The notes under the pieces: generated by a model
Seen by the model: only the letters and a program-made list of their open reading frames with translations
The model's database searches: none
Told to the model about the DNA's origin: nothing
Origin: an uncultured Rubrivivax sp.
GTDB taxonomy: Bacteria > Pseudomonadota > Gammaproteobacteria > Burkholderiales > Burkholderiaceae_C
Reading direction: 5' to 3'
Length of the DNA stretch: 29,989 bases
NCBI GenBank assembly: GCA_937975735.1
Contig: CALJUI010000435.1
Location: forward strand, 1 to 29,989
Translations under genes and position numbers: made by a program
In this document: positions 1-7,377 of the stretch, one piece after another
How the letters are laid out: each line of letters opens with the position of its first letter
Position numbering within the stretch: the stretch's first letter is position 1

Positions 1-708
1 TACGTGTTCGCCGATGTCGGCGCCGGCGGCGCGACGCGGGACTCGCCGCTGTACGGCCTGTTCGGCGCGCGCGGCCGGGTCGCCGACGCGGCGTTGCCGG
101 GCACCGGCGAACTCGGCGAGTACTGGATCCGCCAGCCGGGCGACCCCTACCGCCAGTACGCGATCAAGTGGGACGGCGAATGGCAGGTCACCTACGAGAC
201 CTTCCGCGACATGGGGGCGGCCTATGCCGTCGGCCTGATCCTGATCTACCTGCTGGTCGTCGCGCAGTTCCGCAGCTACCTGACGCCGCTGATCATCATG
301 GCGCCGATCCCGCTGACGGTGATCGGCGTGATGCCGGGCCACGCGCTGCTCGGCGCGCCGTTCACCGCGACCTCGATGATCGGCATGATCGCGCTGGCCG
401 GCATCATCGTGCGCAACTCGATCCTGCTGGTCGACTTCATCGAACTGCAGATCACGCGCGGGGTGGCCTTCAAGGACGCCGTCGTGCAGTCCGCCGCGGT
501 GCGCGCGCAGCCGATCGCGCTGACCGGCCTGGCGGCGATGACCGGCGCCTTCTTCATCCTCGACGACCCGATCTTCAACGGCCTGGCGATCTCGCTGATC
601 TTCGGCATCTTCGTCTCGACGCTGCTGACCCTGGTCGTCATCCCGGTTCTCTACTACGCGGTGAACCGGCGCCGCATCGAGGCGTCTGCGGCGCCACAAG
701 GAGACTGA
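1..708 (+). CDS. RND-family efflux transporter permease, C-terminal part (5' truncated by window edge)
   Basis: The reading frame is open from the first base and ends with TGA at 706-708, so only about the last 235 residues of a roughly 1000-residue inner-membrane pump are present. The first 70 residues look like the end of the second periplasmic loop. They are followed by closely spaced hydrophobic segments carrying the family-typical motif GIIVRNSILLVDFIE and a final segment ending in a basic tail. RND permeases export substrates by proton antiport, usually with a periplasmic adaptor and outer-membrane channel encoded upstream, outside this window. The stop lies one base before the start of the sulfide oxidoreductase gene, whose ribosome-binding site is inside the end of this gene, so the two are co-transcribed. 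The substrate cannot be told from this fragment; the sulfide-operon context is suggestive only. Confidence 0.88.
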   Translation, partial: YVFADVGAGGATRDSPLYGLFGARGRVADAALPGTGELGEYWIRQPGDPYRQYAIKWDGEWQVTYETFRDMGAAYAVGLILIYLLVVAQFRSYLTPLIIMAPIPLTVIGVMPGHALLGAPFTATSMIGMIALAGIIVRNSILLVDFIELQITRGVAFKDAVVQSAAVRAQPIALTGLAAMTGAFFILDDPIFNGLAISLIFGIFVSTLLTLVVIPVLYYAVNRRRIEASAAPQGD

Positions 709-709
709 C

Positions 710-1987
710 ATGGCTCACATCGTGATCATGGGCGCAGGCCTCGGCGGCATGCCCGCGGCCTACGAGATCCGCGCATTGCTCGGCAAGGACCACCGGATCA
801 CGGTGATCAATGCCACCGACACCTTCCAGTTCACGCCGTCCAACCCCTGGGTGGCGGTCGGCTGGCGCCAGCGCGACGCGGTGACGCTGCCGATCGCGCC
901 CTACCTCGCGAAAAAGGACATCGGCTTCATCGGCAAGCCGGTCACCGCGATCGACGCCGGCGCGAACCGCCTGACGGTCGACGGCGGCGAGACGGTCGAC
1001 TACGACTACCTCGTCATCACGACCGGGCCGAAGCTGAGCTTCGACGAGGTGCCCGGCGCCGGGCCGCACGGAGGCCACACCCACTCGGTCTGCACCGTCG
1101 GCCACGCGGAGCGGTTCTGGGCCGACTACCAGAACTTCCTGAAGGATCCCGGCCCGATGGTCATCGGCGCGATGCCCGGCGCGAGCTGCTTCGGCCCGGC
1201 CTACGAGTTCGCCTTCATCGTCGATGCCGACCTGCGCAAGCGCAAGCTGCGCCACAAGGTGCCGATCACCTTCGTAACCAGCGAGCCGTACATCGGCCAC
1301 ATGGGCCTGGGCGGCGTCGGCGACAGCAAGAGCATGCTCGAGAGCGAACTGCGCGGCCACGACATCAAATGGGTCGTCAATGCGAAGACGACCAAGGTCG
1401 AGGCCGGCAAGCTCCTCGCCACCGAACTCGACGACATGGGTCAGCCCAAGCGCGAGCACGAACTGCCGTTCAAGCTGTCGATGATGCTGCCGGCCTTCAA
1501 GGGCGTCGACCCGGTGGCCGCGGTGCCGGGGCTGTGCAACCCGCGCGGCTTCGTCCTGATCGACGAGCACCAGCGCAGCAAGGCCTTCAGGAACATCTTC
1601 TCGGCCGGCGTGTGCGTCGCGATCCCGCCGGTGGAGGCCACGCCGGTGCCCACCGGGGCGCCGAAGACCGGCTACATGATCGAGAGCATGGTCAGCGCGA
1701 TCGCGCACAACATCGCCGACGAGCTGGCCGGCAAGCCGGCCACCGCCACCGGCACCTGGAACGCGATCTGCCTGGCCGACATGGGCGACACCGGCGCCGC
1801 CTTCGTCGCGCTGCCGCAGATCCCGCCGCGCAACGTCAACTGGTTCAAGAAGGGCAAGTGGGTGCATCTGGCCAAGATCGCCTTCGAGAAGTACTTCCTG
1901 TCCAAGATGAAGAGCGGCAATTCCGAACCCGTCTACGAGAAGTACGTGCTGAAGGCGCTCGGCATCGTGCGCCTGACCGACAAGTGA
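710..1987 (+). CDS. sqr: Sulfide:quinone oxidoreductase (FAD-dependent)
   Basis: A 425-residue flavoprotein expected to oxidise sulfide to polysulfide or sulfane sulfur and pass electrons to membrane quinone. The N-terminus holds the FAD-binding dinucleotide fold (VIMGAGLGGMPAAYEI, residues 5-20). A second flavin-contact region, TGAPKTGYMIES, lies near residues 315-326. Cysteines at 128, 160 and 354 fall at almost the positions of the three catalytic cysteines of characterised SQRs (128, 160 and 356 in Acidithiobacillus ferrooxidans), which separates it from ordinary NADH dehydrogenases and from SoxF-type flavocytochromes. The last 50 residues are basic and amphipathic, as expected for the monotopic membrane-binding end. 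The start ATG is preceded by AAGGAG. It sits between an RND pump and a DUF2892/CsoR/OsmC/anion-channel set, which fits sulfide detoxification. Confidence 0.9.
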   Translation: MAHIVIMGAGLGGMPAAYEIRALLGKDHRITVINATDTFQFTPSNPWVAVGWRQRDAVTLPIAPYLAKKDIGFIGKPVTAIDAGANRLTVDGGETVDYDYLVITTGPKLSFDEVPGAGPHGGHTHSVCTVGHAERFWADYQNFLKDPGPMVIGAMPGASCFGPAYEFAFIVDADLRKRKLRHKVPITFVTSEPYIGHMGLGGVGDSKSMLESELRGHDIKWVVNAKTTKVEAGKLLATELDDMGQPKREHELPFKLSMMLPAFKGVDPVAAVPGLCNPRGFVLIDEHQRSKAFRNIFSAGVCVAIPPVEATPVPTGAPKTGYMIESMVSAIAHNIADELAGKPATATGTWNAICLADMGDTGAAFVALPQIPPRNVNWFKKGKWVHLAKIAFEKYFLSKMKSGNSEPVYEKYVLKALGIVRLTDK

Positions 1988-2024
1988 CCCCCCTTCTATT
2001 CAACCCCCTCAAGGAGAAACTCCC

Positions 2025-2249
2025 ATGACCGTCGACCGCTACATCCGCGTCTTCGCGGGCCTGTTCGTGCTGCTCTCGCTCGCCCTCGGGGTCGAGGCCA
2101 GCCCGCTGTTCGTCAGCCCCTGGTTCCTCGCCTTCACCGCCTTCGTCGGCGTCAACCTGTTCCAGTCGGGCTTCACCAACCTGTGCCCGCTGGCGACGAT
2201 CCTGAAGAAGCTCGGGGTGCCGACCACGGCCGGCGCCTGCGCGCGCTGA
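2025..2249 (+). CDS. DUF2892 (YgaP-type) small inner-membrane protein
   Basis: A 74-residue protein starting 38 bases after the SQR stop, with a strong AAGGAG ribosome-binding site. It has two hydrophobic segments (about residues 8-25 and 29-46) followed by the family signature around NLCPLATILKKLG. DUF2892 is the membrane portion found fused to rhodanese in E. coli YgaP and as stand-alone proteins beside sulfur-handling genes. The cysteine at residue 54, in the loop after the second helix, is typical. Its position between SQR and a CsoR-type sensor supports a role in sulfane-sulfur handling at the membrane, but no reaction is established for stand-alone members. Confidence 0.85.
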   Translation: MTVDRYIRVFAGLFVLLSLALGVEASPLFVSPWFLAFTAFVGVNLFQSGFTNLCPLATILKKLGVPTTAGACAR

Positions 2250-2305
2250 AGGCGGCCGGCACAATGGCGGCATTCGCCGAACCGACCCCGCGCGAGGGCT
2301 GCACC

Positions 2306-2596
2306 ATGTCCATGCTGACCGACGACAAGACCCGCACCGACCTGCTGAACCGATTGAAGCGTGCCGAGGGCCAGTTGCGCGGCATCCAGCGCATGATCGA
2401 GGAAGACCAGCCCTGCCTGGACATCGCCAGCCAGATGGCCGCGGTGCGCAAGGCGCTGGACAGCACCTACGTGCGCATGACCGTGTGCTTCATGGAGCAG
2501 GAACTCGGCGACGGGCTGGGCGACGACGACACGCGCCGGCGCCGGCTGGCGACCGTGCTCGACGACGTCCAGACCCTGCTCGGCAAGGTCCGATAG
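2306..2596 (+). CDS. CsoR/FrmR-family (DUF156) transcriptional repressor, probable sulfur or metal sensor
   Basis: A 96-residue all-helical DNA-binding regulator. The start at 2306 is chosen because the family's conserved N-terminus (LLNRLKRAEGQLRGIQRMI) begins about ten residues later. An upstream in-frame extension to 2183 has no family similarity. The family's first ligand cysteine is Cys37 (DQPCLDI). The usual second-site residue, His or Asn 25 positions further on, is Phe62, and the second cysteine is Cys61, 24 residues after the first. Copper-sensing CsoR has Cys-His-Cys, formaldehyde-sensing FrmR has Cys-His, and persulfide-sensing CstR has two cysteines 29 apart, so this pattern fits none exactly. 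Lying between SQR/DUF2892 and OsmC, it is likely the local repressor, responding to persulfide through the two cysteines (inference). Confidence 0.87.
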   Translation: MSMLTDDKTRTDLLNRLKRAEGQLRGIQRMIEEDQPCLDIASQMAAVRKALDSTYVRMTVCFMEQELGDGLGDDDTRRRRLATVLDDVQTLLGKVR

Positions 2597-2606
2597 AGGC
2601 ACATCG

Positions 2607-3053
2607 ATGAGCGACAAGACCGAGGTCGTGCACCTGCAGCAGGTGCAGGACTACCAGTTCGACATCCGCTTCGGCGATGACGTGCCGGTGCTGCGCGGCG
2701 ACGAGCCGCCGCCGCTCGGCCAAGGAGCCGGGCCGTCGCCGGTGCAATTGCTCGCCGCCGCGGTGGGCAACTGCCTGAGCGACTCGCTGCTGTTCGCGCT
2801 GCGCAAGTTCAAGCAGGCCCCGGAGCCGATCCGCGCCGAGGTCGTGGCGCAGATCGGCCGCAATGCCGAGGGCCGGCTGCGCGTGCTGTCGATGGACGCG
2901 ACGCTGACGCTCGGCGTGCCGGCGGCACGGCTCGAGCACCTCGACCGCGTGCTGGCCTCGTTCGAGGCCTTCTGCACCGTGACGCAGAGCGTCGGCCAGG
3001 GCATACCGGTCACGACGCGGGTGCGCGATGCCGAAGGCCAGGTCCTGAAGTGA
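2607..3053 (+). CDS. OsmC-family protein
   Basis: A 148-residue protein starting ten bases after the CsoR-type gene. OsmC/Ohr proteins are dimeric cysteine-based enzymes reducing organic peroxides, and some act on persulfides. Both expected cysteines are present: Cys56 in the helix motif AVGNCLSDSLLFAL and Cys123 in FCTVTQSV. The central helix and the C-terminal beta-strand pattern are intact and the length is normal. Co-expression with sulfide oxidation genes suggests it protects against, or processes, reactive sulfur species; that is inferred from context, since the fold alone does not reveal the substrate. Confidence 0.87.
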   Translation: MSDKTEVVHLQQVQDYQFDIRFGDDVPVLRGDEPPPLGQGAGPSPVQLLAAAVGNCLSDSLLFALRKFKQAPEPIRAEVVAQIGRNAEGRLRVLSMDATLTLGVPAARLEHLDRVLASFEAFCTVTQSVGQGIPVTTRVRDAEGQVLK

Positions 3054-3060
3054 GGCCGCG

Positions 3061-4059
3061 ATGACGACGCAGGCCACGCCGCTGAAGTACCTCTTCCCCG
3101 GCTGGTTCTCGCTGGTGATGGGCCTGGCCGGCCTGTCGCTGGCCTGGCACCGGGCGGTGCCGCTGATGGGCGAGATGGCCGGCGCGGTGGCGATGGTGAT
3201 CGGCGTGCTGGCCGCCGCGGTGTTCGCCGCACTGGCGGTCGGCTCGCTGCTGCGCGCCTGGCGCCATCCGCAGGCCTGGCGCGAGGACGCCATGCATCCG
3301 GTGCGTCACACCTTCATCGCCGCGATCCCGATCGCGCTGCTGCTGGTGGCGACGGTCGGCATCGCGCTGACCGGGCCCAGTGCGCCAGTCCGTGCGGCGT
3401 GGGTGCTGGGCAGCGTGGCGCAGTGGGCGGTGACGCTGTGGATGCTGTCGCGCTGGTGGCGCGGCCCGAAGGCCGGCGGGCTGCAGTGGGCCTCGGTGAC
3501 GCCGGCGCTGTTCATCCCGATCGTCGGCAACGTGCTGGTGCCGCTGGCCGGTGTGCCGCTGGGTCACGTCGAGTGGTCGGCGGCGCAGTTCGGCGTCGGC
3601 CTGCTGTTCTGGCCGGTGGTGCTGGTGCTGATGATCACGCGGCTGGCGGTGCAGGGGCCGTGGCCGGATCGGCTCAAACCCACCGCCTTCATCGTCATCG
3701 CGCCGCCGGCGGTGGTGGGCACGGCGCTGCTGCAGTTCGACATGCCGCCGCTGCTGGCCTGGATGTGCTGGGGCATGGCGCTGTTCGGCCTGTTCTGGGC
3801 CGGCGCGCAGGCGCGGGCGATCGCCGCGCTGCCGTTCTCGCTGCCGCACTGGGCGCTGTCCTTCCCGCTCGCCGCGCTGGCCGCGCTGACGCTGCGCCTG
3901 GCGGCCCCGGGCGGCGCGCTCGCGGTCCTCGGACCGGCGCTGCTGGCGCTGGCGTCGATCGTGATCCTGGGCCTGTGCGCGGCGACGCTGCGCGGCCTGC
4001 GCGACGGCTCGCTGCTCGCGCCCGAGCCGGTGGCGCCGATCGTGCCGGCGGCGGGCTAG
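3061..4059 (+). CDS. SLAC1/TehA-type (TDT family) anion channel or exporter
   Basis: A 332-residue, very hydrophobic protein with about ten predicted membrane helices, starting seven bases after the OsmC stop behind a GAGG site overlapping that stop. The N-terminus KYLFPGWFSLVMGLAGLSLAW is characteristic of the TDT family, which includes tellurite/dicarboxylate carriers, the plant SLAC1 anion channel and fungal sulfite exporters. As the last gene of the sulfide operon, it may release an oxidised sulfur anion such as sulfite; this is inference. A short dyad, CTAGG-N5-CCTAG at 4056-4070, covers its stop codon and that of the convergent sulfatase gene. Confidence 0.85.
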   Translation: MTTQATPLKYLFPGWFSLVMGLAGLSLAWHRAVPLMGEMAGAVAMVIGVLAAAVFAALAVGSLLRAWRHPQAWREDAMHPVRHTFIAAIPIALLLVATVGIALTGPSAPVRAAWVLGSVAQWAVTLWMLSRWWRGPKAGGLQWASVTPALFIPIVGNVLVPLAGVPLGHVEWSAAQFGVGLLFWPVVLVLMITRLAVQGPWPDRLKPTAFIVIAPPAVVGTALLQFDMPPLLAWMCWGMALFGLFWAGAQARAIAALPFSLPHWALSFPLAALAALTLRLAAPGGALAVLGPALLALASIVILGLCAATLRGLRDGSLLAPEPVAPIVPAAG

Positions 4060-4066
4060 GCAGGCC

Positions 4067-5530
4067 CTAGATCTTCATCGCGCGCTGCGGGGCACGACCC
4101 GGCCGACGGTTGGCGGTCAGCGCGCCGCGGGCCAGCCAGGTCATGCAGCGGTCCTGCAGCTCCTCGCGCATCGCCCGCAGCGAGGCCTCGTTCCAGAGGT
4201 TGCGCACCTCGTCCGGGTCGGCCTCCAGGTCGTAGAGCTCGCCGTCGGTGTCGTCGAGGTAGACGACGATCTTCCAGCGCCGGTCGCGGCGCATCAGGAT
4301 GAACTCGCTGCCGGTCTGGATGTGGTCGCGCGCGAGCTCGGCGTACACCGCGTCGCGCGGCTGGTGGTCGTCGCGCCGCTCGAGCGAGGGCCACAGCGAG
4401 CGCGCCTCGAAGTCGGGCGGCACCGCCAGCTGCGCCGCCTCGAGGATCGTCGGCGCGATGTCGAACATCTGCACCAGTTCGTCGCGCTGCCCGGCCTGCA
4501 CCGGCAGGTTCTTCGACCAGACGATCAGCGGCACGCGCACGACGGTGTCGTACATCGTCCACTTCTGGATGTGGCCGTGGTCGCCCAGCGCGTCGGCATG
4601 GTCGGAGCTGAAGATCACGAGCGCGTTGTCGAGGTAGCCGCGCGCGTCGAGCGCGTCGAGGATGCGGCCGACCTGGTGGTCGATCATGCTGACGTTGGCC
4701 GCGTAGTGCCGGCGCAGCCGGAGCAGGTCTTCGCGGCTGACGTTGCGCCGCCAGGCGATCGAGTCGAAGTTGAACTCGATCATGTTGTCGCGCAGCTGCT
4801 GCTGCGCGCGCGGCTGCGCGTCGAGCTCCTGCGGGGTCACGTCGGGCAGCGGGAGGTCGACGTCGGCGTAGGCCGCCAGGGCCTCGGGCAGCGGGTCGTA
4901 CGGCGGGTGCGGGCCGGGGAAGCCGATCTGCAGGAACAGCGGGTCGGTGTTCTTGCGGTCGCCGATCCACCAGCACGCGGTGTCGCCGATGAAGTGGTCC
5001 GGGTGCATGTCGGCATCGAGGTGCCACTCGAACGCGCCGAGCGCCCGCTTGTAGCCTTCGGGGTCGGCGGCATGTCGGTTGTAGCGCGAGGGCTTGACCA
5101 GCTTGCGCGCGTGCAGCGCCTTGTCCCACTCGTCGTAGATGGCGCGGTCGCGCTCCTCCAGGAACATCGGCCGGTCCTTGTTCTCCATGATCAGCCGCTG
5201 GTGGAAGCCGCCCGGCGCGTCGTAGGGGTTGATGTGCATCTTGCCGATGTTCACGCAGTGGTAGCCCTGCTCGGCCAGCAGCCGCACCCAGGTCGGCTCC
5301 CAGGGCTGGAAGTTGCTGAACACCTGGTTGCCGTGCGGGTACTTGCCGGTGAACAGGCTCGCGCGCGCGCCCACGCACACGGGCGAGGTCACGAAGCACT
5401 CGGTGTAGGCCGCGCCTTCGTTCGCCAGCTTGTCCAGTCGCGGCGTGCGCATCCACGGCGCGCCCAGCGCGCCGATCGTGTCGGCGCGCTGCTGGTCGGT
5501 CATGATCAGGATGATGTTCGGACGGCTCAT
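4067..5530 (-). CDS. Sulfatase family (alkaline-phosphatase superfamily) hydrolase with non-canonical CVGAR active site
   Basis: A 487-residue sulfatase-fold protein without a signal peptide, so probably cytoplasmic. Metal-site residues are visible at Asp12 (MTDQQRAD) and Asp310-His311 (SSDHADALGDHG). The GKMH motif at 96-99 matches the Lys/His pair that contacts the sulfate. The maturation motif is CVGARASLFTG, with Cys52 where formylglycine is normally made. However, the standard Cys-x-Pro-x-Arg proline is glycine, so conversion is uncertain. The family hydrolyses sulfate esters, and relatives cleave phosphonate monoesters. The gene starts three bases after the stop of the Bug-type binding protein, so it is co-transcribed with it, opposite a GntR regulator. 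The likely role is cleavage of an imported organic sulfate; the substrate is unknown. Confidence 0.87.
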   Translation of the reverse strand: MSRPNIILIMTDQQRADTIGALGAPWMRTPRLDKLANEGAAYTECFVTSPVCVGARASLFTGKYPHGNQVFSNFQPWEPTWVRLLAEQGYHCVNIGKMHINPYDAPGGFHQRLIMENKDRPMFLEERDRAIYDEWDKALHARKLVKPSRYNRHAADPEGYKRALGAFEWHLDADMHPDHFIGDTACWWIGDRKNTDPLFLQIGFPGPHPPYDPLPEALAAYADVDLPLPDVTPQELDAQPRAQQQLRDNMIEFNFDSIAWRRNVSREDLLRLRRHYAANVSMIDHQVGRILDALDARGYLDNALVIFSSDHADALGDHGHIQKWTMYDTVVRVPLIVWSKNLPVQAGQRDELVQMFDIAPTILEAAQLAVPPDFEARSLWPSLERRDDHQPRDAVYAELARDHIQTGSEFILMRRDRRWKIVVYLDDTDGELYDLEADPDEVRNLWNEASLRAMREELQDRCMTWLARGALTANRRPGRAPQRAMKI

Positions 5531-5533
5531 GGC

Positions 5534-6505
5534 TTATTGCAGTTTCAGTCCAGCGCCGGCGATGACGGCCTTCCACTTCGCGAGCTCGGCGGCCTGGAAG
5601 GCCTGGAAGGCGGCCGGGCCTTCGACGACGATTTCGTCACCCTGCGCGGCGAGCCGCTCCTTGAGCATCTGCGACCTCGCGGCAGCGGCGGTGGCCTGGT
5701 GCAGCCGCTCGACGATCGCCGGCGGGGTGCCGGCCGGCACGAACAGGCCGAACCAGGCAGACGCCACGACGTCGATGCCGGCCTCCTTCAGCGTCGGCGC
5801 ATCCGGGTACGTGGCCGAGCGCTTCTGTCCGGTCGTCGCGAGCACCCGCAGCCGGCCCGACTTGACATGCGCCTGAACGATCGGGATGTGGTTCTGCGAG
5901 AACATGACCTCGTTGCCGATCAGCGCCGTGACCGCCTGCCCGCCGCCCTGGTAGGGGATGTGCACCGGCTTGACGCCGACGACCTGGCTCAGCAGCGCCA
6001 CCGACAGGTGCGGGTAGGTGCCGTTGCCGTTGGACGCGTAGTTGACCGCGTCGCCCTTGGTCTTCAGCAGCGCCAGGAACTCGGCCAGGCTGCCGGCGTT
6101 GGCGGTGGCGGCGTTGACGGTCAGCGCGAGCGGGCCCTCGGTGACCTGGGTCACCGGCACGAAGTCCTTCACCGGGTCGTAGGGCAGCTGCTTGTACAGC
6201 CACGGCGCCATCGCATGCGTCGCGGCGCCGCTGAGCAGCACCGTGTAGCCGTCCGGGGCGGACCGCGCCACGTGGTCGGCGCCGATCGTGCCGCCGGCAC
6301 CGGCCTTGTTCTCGACGATCACCGTGCCGCCGAGTTCGCGGCCGAGCTGCTCGGCCAGCAGCCGGCCGGTGATGTCGACGACGCCACCGGGCGGGTAGGG
6401 GACGACGAGCTTGACCACCCGGTTGGGATAGTCTTGTGCCCACGACGCCATGGGCCAGGCCAGGCACAGCGCGAACAGGAAGAGGATGCGGATTGGCAGT
6501 CGCAT
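5534..6505 (-). CDS. Bug-family (TctC-like) periplasmic solute-binding protein
   Basis: A 323-residue extracytoplasmic binding protein. The start at 6505 is chosen because it lies just after an AGGGGG site and directly begins a signal peptide (MRLPIRILFLFALCLAW, cut after WAQ). An in-frame ATG eight codons upstream is less likely. The mature part starts with DYPNR and continues with VVPYPPGGVVDITGR and the VENKAGAGGTIGAD motif, all diagnostic of the tripartite tricarboxylate transporter binding proteins that are greatly expanded in Burkholderiales. They bind small carboxylates. No TctA/TctB membrane partners are in the window, which is common for Bug orphans. The adjoining sulfatase and divergent GntR gene suggest a sulfated or carboxylated ligand. 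Confidence 0.92.
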   Translation of the reverse strand: MRLPIRILFLFALCLAWPMASWAQDYPNRVVKLVVPYPPGGVVDITGRLLAEQLGRELGGTVIVENKAGAGGTIGADHVARSAPDGYTVLLSGAATHAMAPWLYKQLPYDPVKDFVPVTQVTEGPLALTVNAATANAGSLAEFLALLKTKGDAVNYASNGNGTYPHLSVALLSQVVGVKPVHIPYQGGGQAVTALIGNEVMFSQNHIPIVQAHVKSGRLRVLATTGQKRSATYPDAPTLKEAGIDVVASAWFGLFVPAGTPPAIVERLHQATAAAARSQMLKERLAAQGDEIVVEGPAAFQAFQAAELAKWKAVIAGAGLKLQ

Positions 6506-6635
6506 GGGAGCCCCCTTGGTCGGCCGCATCGGCCGTGCTTGCTGCGCCCATTGCGCAGTGTGGCTATCTTTCTATAGTTAATCAGACTTGCCTAGCCCAG
6601 GTTTTCCCGGGCACCGGCGCACCGACTCTTCGACC
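6506..6635 (+). promoter_or_regulatory. Divergent promoter/operator region between Bug-protein and GntR genes
   Basis: This 130-base intergenic stretch contains an AT-rich island unusual for this DNA (6565-6590). On the plus strand, TTGCGC (6551-6556) and TATAGT (6573-6578) are 16 bases apart and could drive the regulator. The overlapping dyad CTAT-N6-ATAG at 6563-6576 could be bound by the GntR protein to control both directions. Only base patterns support this. Confidence 0.4.
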
Positions 6636-7361
6636 ATGTCCGCCTTCTTCGACCACAGCACGAGCCCCCTGTACGCCCAGTTGGCCGACGTGATGCGCGA
6701 GCGCATCGTGAAGGACATCTGGCCGATCGACGCGCGCATCCCGACCCTGCCGGCGCTGACCGAGGAGTTCGGCGTCGCCACCGTCACGGTGCGGCAGGCG
6801 GTGCAGCTGCTCAAGCGCGAGGGGCTGCTGTCGCCCGAACAGGGCAAGGGCACCTTCGTGCGCCGCAAGCCCGAGACCCATCCGCGCATGCGGGTCGAGA
6901 CCTCGCTGACGCGGTTGGCGGAGCTCTACCGGGAGCTCGCGCCGCGGCTGATCCCGCTCGAGGAGGGGCAGGCGACGCCCCGGCTGACGCCCGAGGACGG
7001 CACGCCGGCGCCGGCCTACCACTTCCTGCGCCGAGTGCACGCCAGCGAGCGGCAGGCCACCTCGGTCATCGCGGCCTACCTCGACGAGCGGGTCTTCGCG
7101 CTGGCGCCGGAGCGCTTCCGGCACGAGCTGATCATCCCGGTGCTGATGGACCTGGCCGCGGTGCATATCGGCTCGGCGCGGCAGATCCTGACGATCGCGA
7201 CCGCCGGCGCCGAGACCGCGCACGCGCTGAACATCTCGGTGAGCTCGCCGGTGGCGGAGGTCCGTCGCGTCGTCTGCGCGCCCGACGGCACCGTGATCTA
7301 CCTCGGCGAACTCACCTACCGCGGCGACTTCATCCGGGTGGAGATGGACCTGCTCGAGTAG
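6636..7361 (+). CDS. GntR family (HutC/UTRA subfamily) transcriptional regulator
   Basis: A 241-residue regulator. The winged-helix GntR domain occupies residues 1-80, with the recognition region TEEFGVATVTVRQAVQLLKREGLL and the wing GKGTFV. A UTRA-type ligand-binding domain follows and ends in the typical pattern of an effector-binding beta strand (YLGELTYRGDFIRVEMDL). The start at 6636 fits the fold; an in-frame extension to 6588 adds only 16 unrelated residues. It is divergent from the Bug-protein/sulfatase operon and is the obvious candidate to regulate it, probably as a ligand-released repressor (inference). Confidence 0.88.
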   Translation: MSAFFDHSTSPLYAQLADVMRERIVKDIWPIDARIPTLPALTEEFGVATVTVRQAVQLLKREGLLSPEQGKGTFVRRKPETHPRMRVETSLTRLAELYRELAPRLIPLEEGQATPRLTPEDGTPAPAYHFLRRVHASERQATSVIAAYLDERVFALAPERFRHELIIPVLMDLAAVHIGSARQILTIATAGAETAHALNISVSSPVAEVRRVVCAPDGTVIYLGELTYRGDFIRVEMDLLE

Positions 7362-7377
7362 GGCCCCGACGGCCGCC

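Noticed and set aside
4322..6577. 751-codon plus-strand open frame
   Set aside because: It runs antisense across the sulfatase and Bug-protein genes, is extremely rich in Arg/Val/Ala/Gly/Asp, and shows no domain. It is a by-product of the strong G/C third-position bias of the real genes.
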